From Trichoplax adhaerens (taxonomy: Eukaryota; Placozoa; Uniplacotomia; Trichoplacea; Trichoplacidae), in contig NW_002060945.1 of NCBI RefSeq assembly GCF_000150275.1, forward strand, positions 3,247,172-3,311,171: a DNA stretch of 64,000 nt. The letters run 5' to 3'. Positions 26,401 through 40,310 of this stretch are shown one piece after another; positions within the stretch are counted from its first letter, which is position 1, and each line of letters opens with the position of its first letter. The position numbers and the translations under genes are program-made. Under the pieces are notes generated by a model that was not told where the DNA came from, ran no database searches, and saw nothing but the letters and a program-made list of their open reading frames with translations.

Positions 26401-29400
26401 TTAACGACCTTTATGGATTAAACCTGATCTTAACCTATTCAATCTCTCTATTCTATCGCATTGAGATATGACAGATCGCAACGATAAATCATCTTCTTCT
26501 CTTGGCGGTGTTGATCTTATAGTACCAGCTAACATTTTAAGATTTGTTGTACTAAGCCTTTTCTCATCTTTTCCTATCTTTTCATTACCACCACCATCAC
26601 TATATCCAATATGTGGTATAGCAGCTGCAGGTGTAACAACATTACGCCGTGGTGATTTAATGACAGTAACGACACCGCTAGCAGGTCTTGATGAGATATG
26701 GAAAGAATTATCCTGATTGACTATGCTAATATTATCATGATAATCATGACTATTAATTCTTGAACGCGTATATTCCGATAACGATATATTGGCTAATCGA
26801 CTTTTAATAATAACGTCATCGGTATCAAATGCATGCTCAACCGCATCAGCACCTAAGTGTTCTTCTTCTTCTGTTAATCGTATACCCATGCTAACTTTAA
26901 TTAAGAGTAAGACAATAAATGAAGTAACCAATGTCCATATTGTTACACATACTACTGCTAACATTTGTATTCCGAATAAATGCATTCCACCACCATAGAA
27001 TAATCCATCATAGATGCTAAATTGGTCGGTAAGTTCTTTTTGCGCAAATAAACCAGCAGCAAGCATCCCCCACATACCACAGAAACCATGTGTAGCAACA
27101 CAATCAACAGGATCATCGATACGTATGCGAGCTAGCAAAGTGGCACCATGGCAAGAACATGCAGCAGCAATGATACCAATAACGATAGAAGCCCATGCAT
27201 CGACAACCATGCAACACGCTAAATAACGTAGCAAAAGATGGATTTACATCAATAGAAAGCCATCAACATTGAGCATCGTTGACATCTTGATAAGATTACA
27301 TACAAATACATACAGTATATGCTAAAATTGACTCAATAAACGGTAGATGATCATGCTATCAATTGAGTCTAATGCCGTCATTTGCAATCAACTACAGCAT
27401 TAAATACTGTATTGGAAGGAATTGACACTGAAAATCCATTTACTAAATTGATTTCAGTCAACTTGGCCATACTGATCAGAACGTGTTTACTTACGCGTAA
27501 TAGCCACTAGTGCACCCAAAATACCATTTATCATATGATTGATTTTAATCTTTTTCTTGAAAGCAATATAACTATAAAAGTAGATAGTTCAAAGAAGTCA
27601 GGAATTTGTTACTAGATGATATCGGATTATTCAATGTATATTGTGGTAAATAAAAAATTGCCCTCGATGGAATAGCACACGTTACCTAAATATAATAGCG
27701 TAGAGTCCACCTCCAATCGACGACATCATCGTTGTTACTGCAGCCCTGTGCCAATCGTTCATGAGTATTTAGAAACAAGCTGATAAAAAATGATATTTGA
27801 ATCAAGGGCTTACCTAGCAGAGAATTTCCATAAATGTCCAGTAACACCGAAGCTACTGCCACAATTAAAGCCTAACCAACCCCACCATAACATAAACATA
27901 CCAACGATAGCGTTCGTTGGAGAGCTCATTTCAGGTTGATAATTAGAAGAAAAACGTCCAATTCGAGGACGTAAAATTAAAGTGGCAATCAAACCAGTAA
28001 AACCACCGACGATATGGACAGCACAACCGCCTGCTGCATCAACAACCCCCATTTGTCTTAACCAGCCTTTAGAATCCCATATCCAGTGAGCTGGGAATGC
28101 ATAAACCAAAGTATTGAAAAACGAGAAGACACAATAAGAATCCAGTTTTGTCCTTTCAGCCATAGCACCAGATACGATTGTTGTTGAAGTTGTCGAAAAT
28201 GACAGCTGGAAGAAAAAATTGGTATACAGCCAACCGGATGAATTGACGTGCCCATCGACGAAGAAATTGCCAATCCTAATTATATATAATAGGTGTAGGT
28301 TTATTAGAAACAGTCATGAGTTACTTTATGGCAAATCATGGCAATTGCAAAACTAAAAATAAAAAATAAAAACCGTCCCTATAAATCCTGCAATAGTATC
28401 TCAATCTTTTCGTTCTTAATCTAGATATTTAATGCCTTCTATCAGATGAATATTTATAATTTTACGCTTATATAGAATAATTTTCAATTATTTACGCTTA
28501 GCTTTCTAATCATAAGTAACCATATACCATATTTACGTTATTGACCGTTAAAGTATTTCTTTAAAAGGGATTCAGTCGATATAATATAGATCATAGAAAG
28601 ATATCTTTTATTCGTTGTCCTTTCTTCTATAAATTGCTCCCCCTCCCCCATTTACTTCACCAAATCTAATACTAAATTACTACCTAAGTGTAGTAGTTAA
28701 TACACATGCAAAGTAATAGTTTAGTTGATGCGAGAGAGATTCCAAATAGATATAGACTCGATTAGATGCAGATACAGTGCTAGAATGTGTAATGGCTGAT
28801 GTCTGCAAAATTAGTCAATACATAAGAAATGCTGAAAGATATAAACTTGATTGGACATATGTTAGAATTCACATGCCGAAATAGGATATAAAGGCTATAA
28901 AAAATTAAAGCGCTTAAGGGATGGATGAAATAAAGAGAATGCAATCAGATTATTATACAAGGTATTTTAATAAGAGCAAGTAGGTAATTTACGATTAATG
29001 TCTGAGTAAGTAGTAATACCGTATATTCACTAAATTCTGCGATTCAGAATTGTATAGCCTATAGTGAACAATAAATAATCATTTGAGTTATAAAACTACT
29101 ATATGATTGCTTTATCCCATTTTAGAAATATAATTATTTATTAATATTGACTTCAACAGGTATAACAAATACTGACAACATATAATTTATGCGATATCAT
29201 ATTTCCTCTTTACTATTTTCAGGACAAGTAAGATAGTTTAAATTTATTTTCTAGATATAAATTAGTGAAAATTGCTTCTACTGTGTCATAATCTAAGTGA
29301 TATAAACATTGTTTCAGTTTGTTTCTTGAAGTAGAGGAAATTCGTTGTACTGTCTCTGGTATATGAAGATTAGAATCAATATTTATTATGTAAAATAGAC

Positions 29401-32400
29401 CACTCAATTTTGGGCCATAATCAAGATGACAAAGATGTTTCTTGTTTGTATCTTTTAATTCATCGAAGAAATATTTCGTCCTTGGTAATTCTAATTGCTG
29501 CTAATCGATTAGTTATGCTTAATTGATTAACTTGCACAGTAGAAGGCATTTAACGTCGAAGTAAAGTTTTAGGGCTATTTGAGTTTTACGCTAATTTCCT
29601 AATCAACCGATATTTATATTTCACTATTCATATAATATGCAGTATCTACGTAATGTATATTTTTATATCCATTCATAATTGTTACTTTCATAATCATAAA
29701 CATTGCTGTTATTCGAGCCAACACTTTTACTTTCTAGTTGACGGATATTTGTATTCTTACAATTCAATACATTGACACTAATACTACTGGTATTCTGGGA
29801 AATTTCTCTGAATCATTTATGAAATACGGCAATGAGTAGAGCCGATATCTTCAAAAGTAACGTTAAATAGGGACCTTGGATTGATAAAAGTTTTAAAATT
29901 ACGAAAATTGGACATTATGTAATAATTAGATATGTCTCTAGTATAGTATCCTATCTAATGTAAGTTATTTGCGTTCCTAGAAATGTTATGAAGATAATCA
30001 CATATCTCTTTTAACTTGGAGTAACTTGTGCTTCTATAAATATTATAAAAGTTAAAAATCATCGGTAACTAATTAGATATCTTCCCAGTTAAATAGATTT
30101 TCCAGTATTGGCTACTCGTGCATTTTATGAATGTCTTTGTGTATAGCAAGGATAGGTTACCCAAAGGAATGGTAGTTAATTTATTCGTAATCGAAAGCTA
30201 TAATCTTGTCAAAGCTTCTTATATTATCATTTAATTTCCATGATAGGGCTTTACATCTCATTAGTGAATAGTTTGTATTTAATTTACTTGCACGTTTTGC
30301 TATTCTAGCTCTGATACTTTCATGTGAATGATAAATTATCTCAGAAGCAAACCGATTGATTGTAGTCAATATTGACGAGTGCTTTAATTTCAAGTATTCT
30401 TTAGATTTTTAAAATAGAAAAACAATAATACTACTAAGTGGTGTGAGCATCACCTTTCCTTTTAAGGGGCTTAAAGAATGTTTGTTATGTATTTTTTTTT
30501 ATCTTACTTTAATAACGATTGAGATATTTGGCTCAAGGCTAGCCAATCTTCTATGTCGATAATATCTTAATGTAATTTTTTATTCTTTATGCCCTCTGAA
30601 TAATTTATTAAGTTAGATTGTCATACCCATATTTCTAACGATCACATACAAGCCTAATATACTGTATCTTGGCTAGATTGAACTATAATTTCTGTCTATA
30701 GCAAGTATCTTTATAACCTAAATGTTAGAGTTCATAAACTGAAAGACCATATTAGTATCCACATTCTGCAAAAGGGTTTGCAATAGCTATCGACAAAAAT
30801 AAATTCCTATTTGTGTAATTTTAAACTACATTCTTCGCCTATAAAAACTTTCGTTGTAAGTTAAACGCTGAAGTCCATAATCTCCAAAACTGTATTAGTA
30901 TCCGCACTCTGTACTAGGTATCAGTAGAAATCAATTTCTTTTTCACGATATTTCAAATCGCAATCTTCTGTAAAGGATTTCTTTACAACATAAATATTGA
31001 ACTTCATAACCTTAAGGACAATATTTGTACCCATATTTTGTGATGGATATCGATAAAAGTGAACTAATTCCTTATCATGATATTCTTCTAAACATTATAC
31101 GAATTGTATTTCAGTTTCTATCGTCTATCGATTTATATTATTGTTAAATTTTCTTTTTATTTTGTAATTGAAATATTCTAGCCAACAATCTTTGTTTCAA
31201 AAGCTTCTTGTTTGTGGGCCGTTGCCACTTTCTGTCTCAAAAGCCACACGAAAGTAAAAACCTTATATTTTATTTATTGACTTCCTACTGAAAGAAGTCA
31301 ACATTTACTCCTGTTTTCATCTTGTTTATTGCTCTAAAGCAACCACTTATACCATAATCATTCAGGTTTGGTGTTTAGCAACTTATGATCATATATAGAC
31401 TATACAGTATACTTCATTCTTATCCCTACGCCTCCCTAATTTTCGGTTTGTTATCACATTTTACGAATATGTTTGTTCTTATAGTACCTTTATTACTAGA
31501 TTTATTAATACTTCTTACTGTAGCGCAGGATCAAGTAATTACTAATTTAAAATCTTCATCTATTTAGACCATTAAATAATATTCTATATAAATAAATACT
31601 TTATCTTGTAAACAACTCCAGGCGAAGATTCGAAAATTTTCAATGGAAATCGATAAATAATATTATATATATAGGCAAAAACTCTGTCTGTATAAAATTC
31701 TAGTTGTAAACAAGTTCCCGGCCAAATTAGTCGCTCTATTGCACTAGATGACTAGAAATAAAATTTTAAAATTGAATCAACTTCCAGATTGTATTTATTC
31801 CATTATCGATAAACACCGACACTAATAAATTAAATCTTTAGTGATGGCTCTTCTGTTTAATGGCTAACTATAAATAAATTCCTTTGCTAAAATAGCCGCA
31901 CCACAGTAGCATGTAATAGGAAATAAATTTTTAAAATTAAATCAATCTTTAGAATGCATTTTACTTAATTATCAAATACGAATTCATAATAATATATCAA
32001 TAAATGAAACTTTCGATTTTACTATTAGAGAAGCTTATTTCATATGTTTACTTCCCTCTTTTATAATCAGCCTTTTTAGACTGTATGAGTGCGCTAAATT
32101 AAATATAAAGCAAGTGTTAATAGCTACGATACTTTTCTATTTAGAATCAATTTCATACTGATGTTGATATTGGCTATAACTGGTCTTTAGCAAGTAGTCC
32201 TTATAGGGTAGAACAAAAAATTTACGAATACGACGAAAGAGAACCTCGTTTAATAGTAATGTCTTATTGATTTTGGGCTAGTGGTTAATAAATAATTCGA
32301 ATAGTTTAAAAAAATGTCACAAACTTAGTGAAAGGAAATATCAGTTGTCAAGAATATCTCTTAGGCTAGATATCTGTTCAAATCTAGAGTAAGATATTTC

Positions 32401-33477
32401 TCTCTATTAACTGTATTATTCTTTTATTTACACGTAGGATGTGAATCACAATTATCAATCATTGTTTTGAAATATAACTTCAGCCCAAGGAAACAAGAAT
32501 ATTTCTGTTTCTTAAAACCAAGTCCTCTTAATATTTAAAGGGTAATTGTGTAACCTTTTAAAAGGGATAAGTCCATACTTTAAATGTTGTAAAATAGTCC
32601 TCTGCTAATAAATGAAAATGAGATGATATTTACATATGATGTAATAGATTGAACCAAGGGTGATGGCTCGAAAATAGAATTTAACCATTAAAATGAATTC
32701 TTTAAGCTGATAATTGAGAGGAAAGGAGATATGCTATTTTGCATTCTTTGCATTGAATAGCTTAGGATTGATTTAAGAAACGAAATAAATCCAAGAAAAA
32801 TAAAAGTTTCTCTTTTAGTACCGGTATTTAGAACAAGAATTAGTTTAAAAAAGAAAGACACTATCATCAATTTGTTATGAAGATGTATGCTACTTAGAGT
32901 TATACTAGATATTCAAGATGAGTGATATCCCTGCCATTCATTACCCGAATAGAATTAAATTAAAGAAATATTTATACTTCTTTTAGAACTGTAGGGTAAA
33001 TTTTGAGCACTATAATCATCTAATTTGATAATAACGGATGCCTAAATTATGTAAAGCCATACCCTGAATAACTACCGTAAACCTAAACATAATTCAGGCT
33101 AGATCCGAAGCGCAAAAGGACTGAGAAGTTGGTACAATTCGTTATTAAAGCTGTTACTAATAATTTCGTATCCGACATCAACAAGTAATAAAGGTAGAAA
33201 AAACTTCGATTTAGACTTACCCAGTGAAAGGATTATTTCTACCCGGAACGGTGTCAATACCGAAGGCAATTGCATAACCAAACATCCAAAATGATATTCC
33301 ACCAAATATAACATCTACTGTATTTTTAACCATAATGTTAACTTCATTCTTTTTAGATACTAGTCCTGATTCCAACATACCAAAGCCAGACTGCATAGTA
33401 AAAATGATGAAACCGCTTGCTAGCAGCCAACCGGCATCATCCCAATCGCTAAGACCTGAGTAATTACTCATGATCAA
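26401..33477 (-). CDS. AMT: AMT-type ammonium transporter
   Basis: Plasma-membrane channel-like transporter for ammonium, of the Amt/Mep/Rh superfamily. Exons: 33221-33477, 27814-28275, 27686-27745, 27495-27571 and 26401-27218. They sum to 1674 bases, 557 residues plus TAA, in phase. The first exon gives the N-terminal helices (FTMQSGFGMLESGLVSKKN, YAIAFGID). The second holds the family core: QLSFSTTSTTIVSGAMAER, DAAGGCAVHIVGGFTGL with the first pore His, and LWWGWLGFNCGSS. Exon 3 is AAVTTMMSSIGGGLYA. The last has VDAWASIVIG, then THGFCGMWGMLAAGLFA with the second pore His, and the GIRLTEEEEHLGADAVEHA cytosolic helix of AMT proteins. A further 135 or so residues form a polar tail with no recognised domain. 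This belongs to the AMT branch rather than the Rh branch. Intron 1 is about 4.9 kb, far longer than its neighbours. Confidence 0.97.
29219..29497 (-). CDS. Possible terminal exon of an unrecognised gene inside AMT intron 1
   Basis: An open frame of 92 codons ends in TGA at 29219 and begins at a usable acceptor (GATTAGCAG before 29497). The peptide is polar and protein-like: LELPRTKYFFDEL, HLCHLDYGPKLSGLFYIIN, KLKQCLYHLDYDTVEAIF. No family is recognised. It lies on the same strand as AMT, so it is not needed for AMT, whose phases join without it. It could be a nested gene, an alternative exon or a relic. Confidence 0.3.
   Translation of the reverse strand, partial: QLELPRTKYFFDELKDTNKKHLCHLDYGPKLSGLFYIINIDSNLHIPETVQRISSTSRNKLKQCLYHLDYDTVEAIFTNLYLENKFKLSYLS
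30181..30413 (-). CDS. Possible second coding fragment inside AMT intron 1
   Basis: About 77 codons are open on the minus strand to a TAA at 30181. The sequence is basic and helical, for example INRFASEIIYHSHESIRARI and AKRASKLNTNYSLMRCKALS. A GTAAAG donor lies inside it after SLMR, but its phase does not join directly to the exon at 29497. It may belong to the same nested gene or relic as 29219-29497. No homologue is recognised. Confidence 0.25.
30725..31090. repeat. Three-copy diverged tandem repeat, unit about 130-140 bp
   Basis: Three consecutive blocks begin with variants of AGTTCATAA, followed by ACCATATTAGTATCCACATT-like words, a TATCGA(T/C)A segment and an AATTCC/AATTTC segment. Identity is low but the order of words is kept. 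It lies in AMT intron 1. Confidence 0.6.
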
Positions 33478-33989
33478 ACTAATCGATAGAGGCCTTTAGT
33501 AACTAGCTTTGATGAAAATGAAGATCAAGCTTGACTTGATAAGGAGCCAAAGGTGCTATTCCGGTTCAAGTTCGTATAGTCAAATTTATCGTTTAGCCAA
33601 AGAGAACTGAATAAAATCAACTTTAACTCCGATAGCTTGGAGGTGGAGTTGGATAATAAAATCAGGAAACGATTCGAGTGAAAACTTTCCAATAATCAAA
33701 GTGAAATAATTGTTGATTAAATGATATAATTGTTGCAATCTATGATAAATACAAAAACGATTGATCCAATTAGCCACATTAATCACGTTACAAATGGAAA
33801 ATGTTTTACTAAAGTTAATTGGGTACTGTACCACCATAGAAAGTGATTGGTTTTGCTTGTAGGTAAGGAATTGGTGGATTTTTCTTAAGTTACAAATTAA
33901 TATTCGCGGCCAAAATACCCACGTACGTATACAATATCAAATTATCATGGAAAGGAATACTTGGAATGACGTACTATATAGTTTAGTAA

Positions 33990-34570
33990 TTAGTGTTTCC
34001 ATCTATTAACTTCATTCTATACAAAGATAGGTAGGGCTCTCGGCTGCAAATAGTTTATAGCATATTAGATTCACAAGAGTATTTCAGTTGATTTCAGTCT
34101 ACGTAAAAATATGCAGTATTCTCAGCATGGAATAATGTATAATACATCAAATCGTTAAATAATATTCACTTCGTTCCTTTCTACGCGAAGATTCACAGTA
34201 TTATTAAAATGGAATAATGTATAGCCAATTAGATTGGTAAATGGCTTTCCAGTTAATTAATTTCATTCCACATTTAGATATGCAGTGCTCTTATTATGGA
34301 ATATTGTATAATATGTTAGGATTATAGTGGTATTTCAGCTCATTGATTTCATTCTATGCAAAGATATGAGGTACTTTCAGCGCAGAATAATGTCAATTAC
34401 ATTTATAAATATTATTTGAGTTCATTTCATTTAGCATAAAAGGTATGCGGTACTTTCAGCAAGGAATGACGTATAATACATTAAATTCTTAAATGGCATT
34501 GCAGTTAATTAATTTCATTTTACACAAAGATATACGGTTCTCTCAGCATGAAGTAAAGTATAACAAATTT
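33990..34570. repeat. Seven-copy diverged tandem repeat, unit about 83 bp
   Basis: Copies of a TTTCATTCTAT-(G/A)CAAAGATATG block recur at about 34012, 34094, 34176, 34262, 34348, 34424 and 34509. Each is followed by a GGAATAATGTATAATACAT-like segment. The array sits just upstream of the AMT start codon. Confidence 0.8.
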
Positions 34571-37500
34571 GACTCCCACTCAGAGTAGTAGTTATGATCT
34601 TCAGCTATTGTTAATACAAGTATCCCTAAATGCAGCTGAAATAGATATCTTGTATTGATGCTGGCTAATTAGATCAATGAATATAGTTAATAGAAACACA
34701 GACTATATCATTAGGCCTTTAAAATTACAAGTAATGTGAAAACCATCAGTTTCTGTAAGACAATCTATCTTCTGTACCTTTAATTAGTCTAATTACATTA
34801 TTTTTATCGCCGATGGACAATTTTTGATCCGCCATTTTCAATCAGTAAAATAAAACGTGTTTTACCAAGAAATCGAATGTAAATAAATGAACGAGTAAAA
34901 TAGAAAGAAATTATTGAGAATGGTTACGATGGTAAACGATATTTAGGCTAATAAATTGTCATCCAAGATCTCCAGAGTTCTTTTAATTATAACTAGACGA
35001 GCGCAACTGAGTCTACACTTAACTAATTTAATCATATCGAAATCTATTTCAATATTAACTAATTCTTTTCTCCTTGTTTGTTGTACATTTATATCATCCT
35101 TGATCAATTTCCGTAAACGAGTTAATTAGATATATCTTCTGATTAGGACAGCTATTCCAATAGCTATCTATCATAAGCTTGGTCAATTTACCAAGTAAAA
35201 CTTCAAATCTACATTAACCTCGGCTATTTCAATTATAACAATGAAAAAGAGTTGTTTCCCTGACTGATTTTAGTAGTGTAGAAAATATTATGAGTCACCA
35301 TTGGAGATCATGACTGTCGTCGATACAATGGTCATCGATGGCGTAGAACAGTAAAATTATTGCCGGTCTCTCAAAACTCGATTTTATTCCTAAGCTGATA
35401 TACAGTATATTATCCATAATTTAATATTATTATCATTGCTTTTATATTGAAAATAATGCTAATGACTGTATATACGTATAGCTATCAAGAGACCAAGCCT
35501 ATCGTCGATATAATATGCGTTAATGCCACTGGCGATGAAACTATTACCATGCCGTATAAAACAGTGAAGATCCTGTCCCCTTGCAGATAAAATGCTATTG
35601 ATTATCAGCTAATCTATTCTATTATCTTGATTTTCTGCTTGTGACCGATTTGATTCTATATTATCTAATGTCTTCAGGATTAATTACTACTGGATATAAG
35701 ATTTTATCAATCGAAAATAATAATTTAACGTCAACTAAAAATAATAATAGTCATCCTACCGATGGTAGCATATTGTAAATATTTTCAATTCTTGATGGAA
35801 GGATGTAATAAAAATAATTTCAGCCGCATAATTCTATCAAAAGACGCGCGTAATATATAAAAAAAGGGCAAATGTAAAAACATGCAAATTTAGGAATTCT
35901 CATAGCATTCAAATGGATAAATCAAATGGTAGGTGTTTCGATCAAAAAATTAAAGCTGATCGTGTTGATGTTTCACAGTATCAAGGTGTTTTCTGCCAAT
36001 GATAGCAGTATCATCGGTATAAAAGTAGCTAAATAGAAAGAAATTTTTTCCATAGCATAGCAAAGAGTACTAAGTAACGTTTATTTTACTCAATTATGAT
36101 AACACTAAACATGCTTCTAGGAGTAAGCATAGAGCCTTGAAAGAGTCCATTTAAAAAAACGATATACTGTCTGTTGTGCTCATAACAATGAATTCAAGTG
36201 GGTAGCTAGTCCATTTCTAGTTATAAAAATAAAAAATATTAAATAGTGTACTATTACCTGATTGCTTATGGAAATTTCGACGAGGATAACGATAATATTG
36301 ATAGGAAGATGTTGAATAGATTGGTATTAAGCAGGTAGAACATAAATATTATTCAATGGATACATGCAATATCTTGAGCCGGTTAGGATATTCGACAACG
36401 ATTGAATGTAGTCAGTAAATGGAAAATTATTTCGTAAATTCTATCAGGGTAAGACTAGGACTAATCTTTACAATCAAATTAATGGGGTGATTTATTCTAC
36501 TTTCGATGATACCGTCGATGATTCAAAAAATGGGAGGAAAAAAATGGGAAATGAATAAGTAAAAATAAATAGCTTGCTAATCAAATTAAGAATGGTTTTG
36601 ACAATAGTATTGACCGATTCTACCAAACAATTATAATCAAACAGTTAACAAAACAATTTCTTGCCTATTATTTCATCGCCGTTATCAATCAAAAAGAAGT
36701 GGGTAATAATCCACGATCACGCACTAGGTCATAACCCCTAACCTATAACCTTGGAAGATACCCAACGGTTGAAATTAACTTAGCAAGGATGGAAAGAGAA
36801 ATTACTTTCCCGACAAGCTGCATTAACATGAAGTAGTGGTAAAGTAAGATAAAATCGATCTAATATTGAATAATTATGGCTGGGACATAATTGAAATTGG
36901 CGATACCACCGTGGATGGTGATGATGAAGGAAACGCCTAGGTAGATGATTTAAGCTGGTTTTTTCATCAAATAGTCAATCAATCAATCAGTCAAATAAAA
37001 AATATAAAGAATAACCTAGTATTGATCCAATTGAAATGAACTTGTGATGATTTTGTTGATGAACAATAACATTATGAATTAATATCCAAGATTGTAGTTG
37101 TTGAATAGGTACGTATAGTTTAAATTGACTGGAATTGAAAAATTGTTAGAATAGCTTGATAAACTAATTTGATAACAATAAAATATGGGTAGGTAAAGTT
37201 CATTTGTAAATAATTTAAATTTTTTATTCAATAAGTTAATCATGTTAACCATGATTAACTATTGATATCCTTACTGCTGATATTAATTGATGATAGAATT
37301 TGTAGCAGAAATAAGGGGAAGGTTTAAAATTCTATGATTGTCTTGCTACTTTGTCTATCCTATCTATTGGATACAGTCTTGAATATTAACCATCGTCTAG
37401 TATTTTTGTTGTCTATCATCAATGCTATTGAATAAAAATACCTTTTCATTTCCTCTAGTAATATTATGGCGGAGAAAGAGTAGTAGTAACGACGTAATGC

Positions 37501-38669
37501 TATGTATGATTCTCTCACTCCTTATTAACATGAATGATTGCCAACTATCCACCCTTCCTAGATCAACTATTCATCCTGCATGCTCAATTTTAGTTGTAAC
37601 GGAGAATGCTAACCAATAAAAAATTACAATTACAAATAAAAGTTTAGGTAAAAACCCCAATTTATCCTTTTAACTTGGTGATCTATAAAGAAAATGTAAT
37701 GCTGCTGAATTTATTTCCTCTCTTTAATGCTTCTCGATAAAAATGTAGTACTCTTCTAATTCTTCCTATTATTGTTTAGCGCTACTTTTCCCAATTTGAA
37801 TTTATGGTCATAATCATGACGTAAATCTATCCAAATATTCTCATGTAATAAATTAATAGGCGATGAGTATTTGGTAAACTGCAGCTATTCATGTATTCTA
37901 TATCACTCTAGTTTCTTTATTTCATTCCTGTACTTTTTGAACTTAATCTAAGCTGCAAACGGAAGTTATACGAGCTACTATCTAGGATTATAACTCCGAT
38001 TTTACAGCTAGCTATTCGATGTGTACAGTGTAAAGAAATTCAAGGCGGCAGCTGCATTATTTTCTCTTTGTATATTCTTCAATGTGACTCAATGGATTTC
38101 ACAGTACTTTCTTCATTTCATCTCCATATTTTCGACAATGACTCTAGTTAATTAAGTTGGAGAGGGGACCCTTTTTACGTAGCGCATTTTCGATTGCTTG
38201 CTTTCCTCTCGTAAAAAGGATATTATAAAAGTTTTCTGCTCGTCTTTTAAAATTTTCTATCCCCAATTTTCAATTCTTTCCAATATGGCAAACTTGTCAA
38301 TTACAGTTACAGTAACTGTAATCTTCCTTTAGAGCTTGCTGATGCATGAAGAAAAATTCAATAAAATTCCTCCTTGGATTTGTCTGTCTCAGGCGCCAGT
38401 CAGTAAATACGCGTGTACTATTCTGTTTCTTTTGTGACATTGTAGGGTTAGACATGCCACATCATTTCATATAAACGACAGTGGCTACAATGACTGCAAT
38501 CCAAGTTCTCACAAAGTATTCAAGAATGGTATCATCAAGGTTTAAAGATGGTGACTACTCCTTTATCCTCCAATTCTTATCCTCTATTGCCAGTTTTTTT
38601 TTAGAATAAGAGGAAACCAATCGTTTAAAGTTAGAGTTAAATGTAGCATTGAAGTTTGGATTTATGAAA

Positions 38670-40310
38670 CCTACTGATGTAAATCACTACATCACTACGA
38701 CTTAAACTACTGCAATCAGAAAAGTAAGGAGTCCACAGTTACCGTAGAATAGATTTAAATCCCATCATTCAAGCCTATTGATTTAAAGGATTTTGCTTTA
38801 CAACGACTAGTTTGGGGGAGGGGGAGGGCAATAACTAATGTTGTCTAGTCAGAAAGAGTAAAAAATTCCGTAGTTTAAGTGATTAAACTATAACGTAAGA
38901 CGTGGCAGCCACCACTGGAGCTTGACCATTAAAACTTGCTGATTGAAAAGTATTTACGCTACTACGACTAGTTGAAGGTAATAACGAACAGTGTTTAGTC
39001 ATACCAAGTTAGCTGTTGAAAGTTGAAGTAAAATGTATCATTAGATCTATCGTCAAACTTGCTAATTTAAAAGCCTTTGCCCTACCTACGACTACTTCCG
39101 GGCAAAAACTGACTAATATTACCCAGTCAGAATGGGTAAAGAGACTAAAACGTTTCGTTAGATCACAACGAGTGAGAGGCAATAACTAACGTCGTCTAGT
39201 CAGAAAGAGTAAGAAATCCCGCAGTTCGAAGTTAAAGTAAAATGGTACATTAGACCCACCATTGAAACTTGCGGATTTAAAAGCCTTTTGCGCTACTACG
39301 ACTAGTTTAAAGCAATAGATAATACTGCCTAAGTCAGAACAAGTAAGAGTTCAAAGTTTCAATAAATTAGAACTTTAAACATATCACAACTTGCTGACGT
39401 AAAACCTTTACATCACTATGACTAATCGGCGGCAGAAACTAAATGTTGCCTAGTCAGAGAAAGTAAGCAATTGGAGGTTAAAGTAAAACGGAACATTAAA
39501 CCCTTCATTGAAATTTGTCGATTTAAAAGCATTTACTGCTACGAGTTTGAGGTAATAATGTTGCCTAGTCTATAAAAGTAAGGAGTTTAAAATTTCAATA
39601 AAATACGGAGCCCCCTTCTAATGTAAAACCTTTGCATCACCGCGACTAATGGAAGGCAAGGATTAATGTTGCCTAGTCAGAACAAGTAAGGAATTAGAGG
39701 TTAAAATAAAACGGAACATTAAACCCACCATTAAAATTTGTTGATTTCAATGCCTTTGCGCTACTATCATCAGTTTGAGGCAATGATGCCGTCTAATTAG
39801 AAAAGGAGTTTAGAGTTACAATAAAATATAGCCATCCTCCATTAATGTAAAATCTTTGCATCACCACGACTAATTTAGAATAAGTAAGCAGTTAGAGGTT
39901 AAAGTAAAACGGAACTTCAAGCCCACCATCGAAATTGGCTGATTTCGAAGCCTTTGCGCTACTATCACCAGTTTGTGGCAATTACCCCATCTAGTCAGAA
40001 AAAGGAGTTTGGGAGTTGCAATAAAATATAGCAACGTCTCACTAATTGTAAAATCTTTGCATCACCACAACTAATAGGAGGCGAGAACTAATGTTGCCTA
40101 ATCAGAACAAACTAGCAGCTCGAAGGTAAAATGGAAACATTAGACCCGCCATTGAAACTTGCTAATTTTAGCCTTTACGCGACTACCCTAAATTTGAGGG
40201 AAAATTTCGAACATAGAACCCCATTATATTATAATTTACTGATGTAAAATCTCTACGAACAATTAGAGGCAACAACACTCCATTGCTTAGTCAGAGAAAG
40301 GAGGAATTCT
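38670..40310. repeat. Long diverged tandem array, about 14 copies, unit about 105-150 bp
   Basis: Each unit has, in order, AACTTGCTGATTTAAAAGCC-like sequence, TTTGCGCTACTACGACTAG, a GGCAATAACTAATG segment, GCCTAGTCAGAA and AGTAAGGAGTTAGAG, then GTTAAAGTAAAACGGAACAT. The TAGTCAGAA word or its variants occur near 38711, 38843, 38994, 39119, 39197, 39331, 39449, 39565, 39674, 39795, 39877, 39991, 40097 and 40288. Spacing varies by insertions and losses. No frame stays open across it. Confidence 0.85.

Larger units (their letters stand above)
28276..33220 (-). other. AMT intron 1, 4.9 kb, with possible nested exons and a decayed tandem repeat
   Basis: The intron is bounded by a GTAAGT donor at 33220 and an AG acceptor at 28277, in phase. 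It contains two protein-like minus-strand frames (29219-29497 and 30181-30413, listed separately), a three-copy diverged repeat at 30725-31090, and otherwise AT-rich sequence. Such length is unusual here, where most introns are under 1 kb. Confidence 0.7.

Noticed and set aside
26468-27226. Plus-strand frames opposite the AMT last exon
   Set aside because: They are antisense shadows of a well-supported coding exon.
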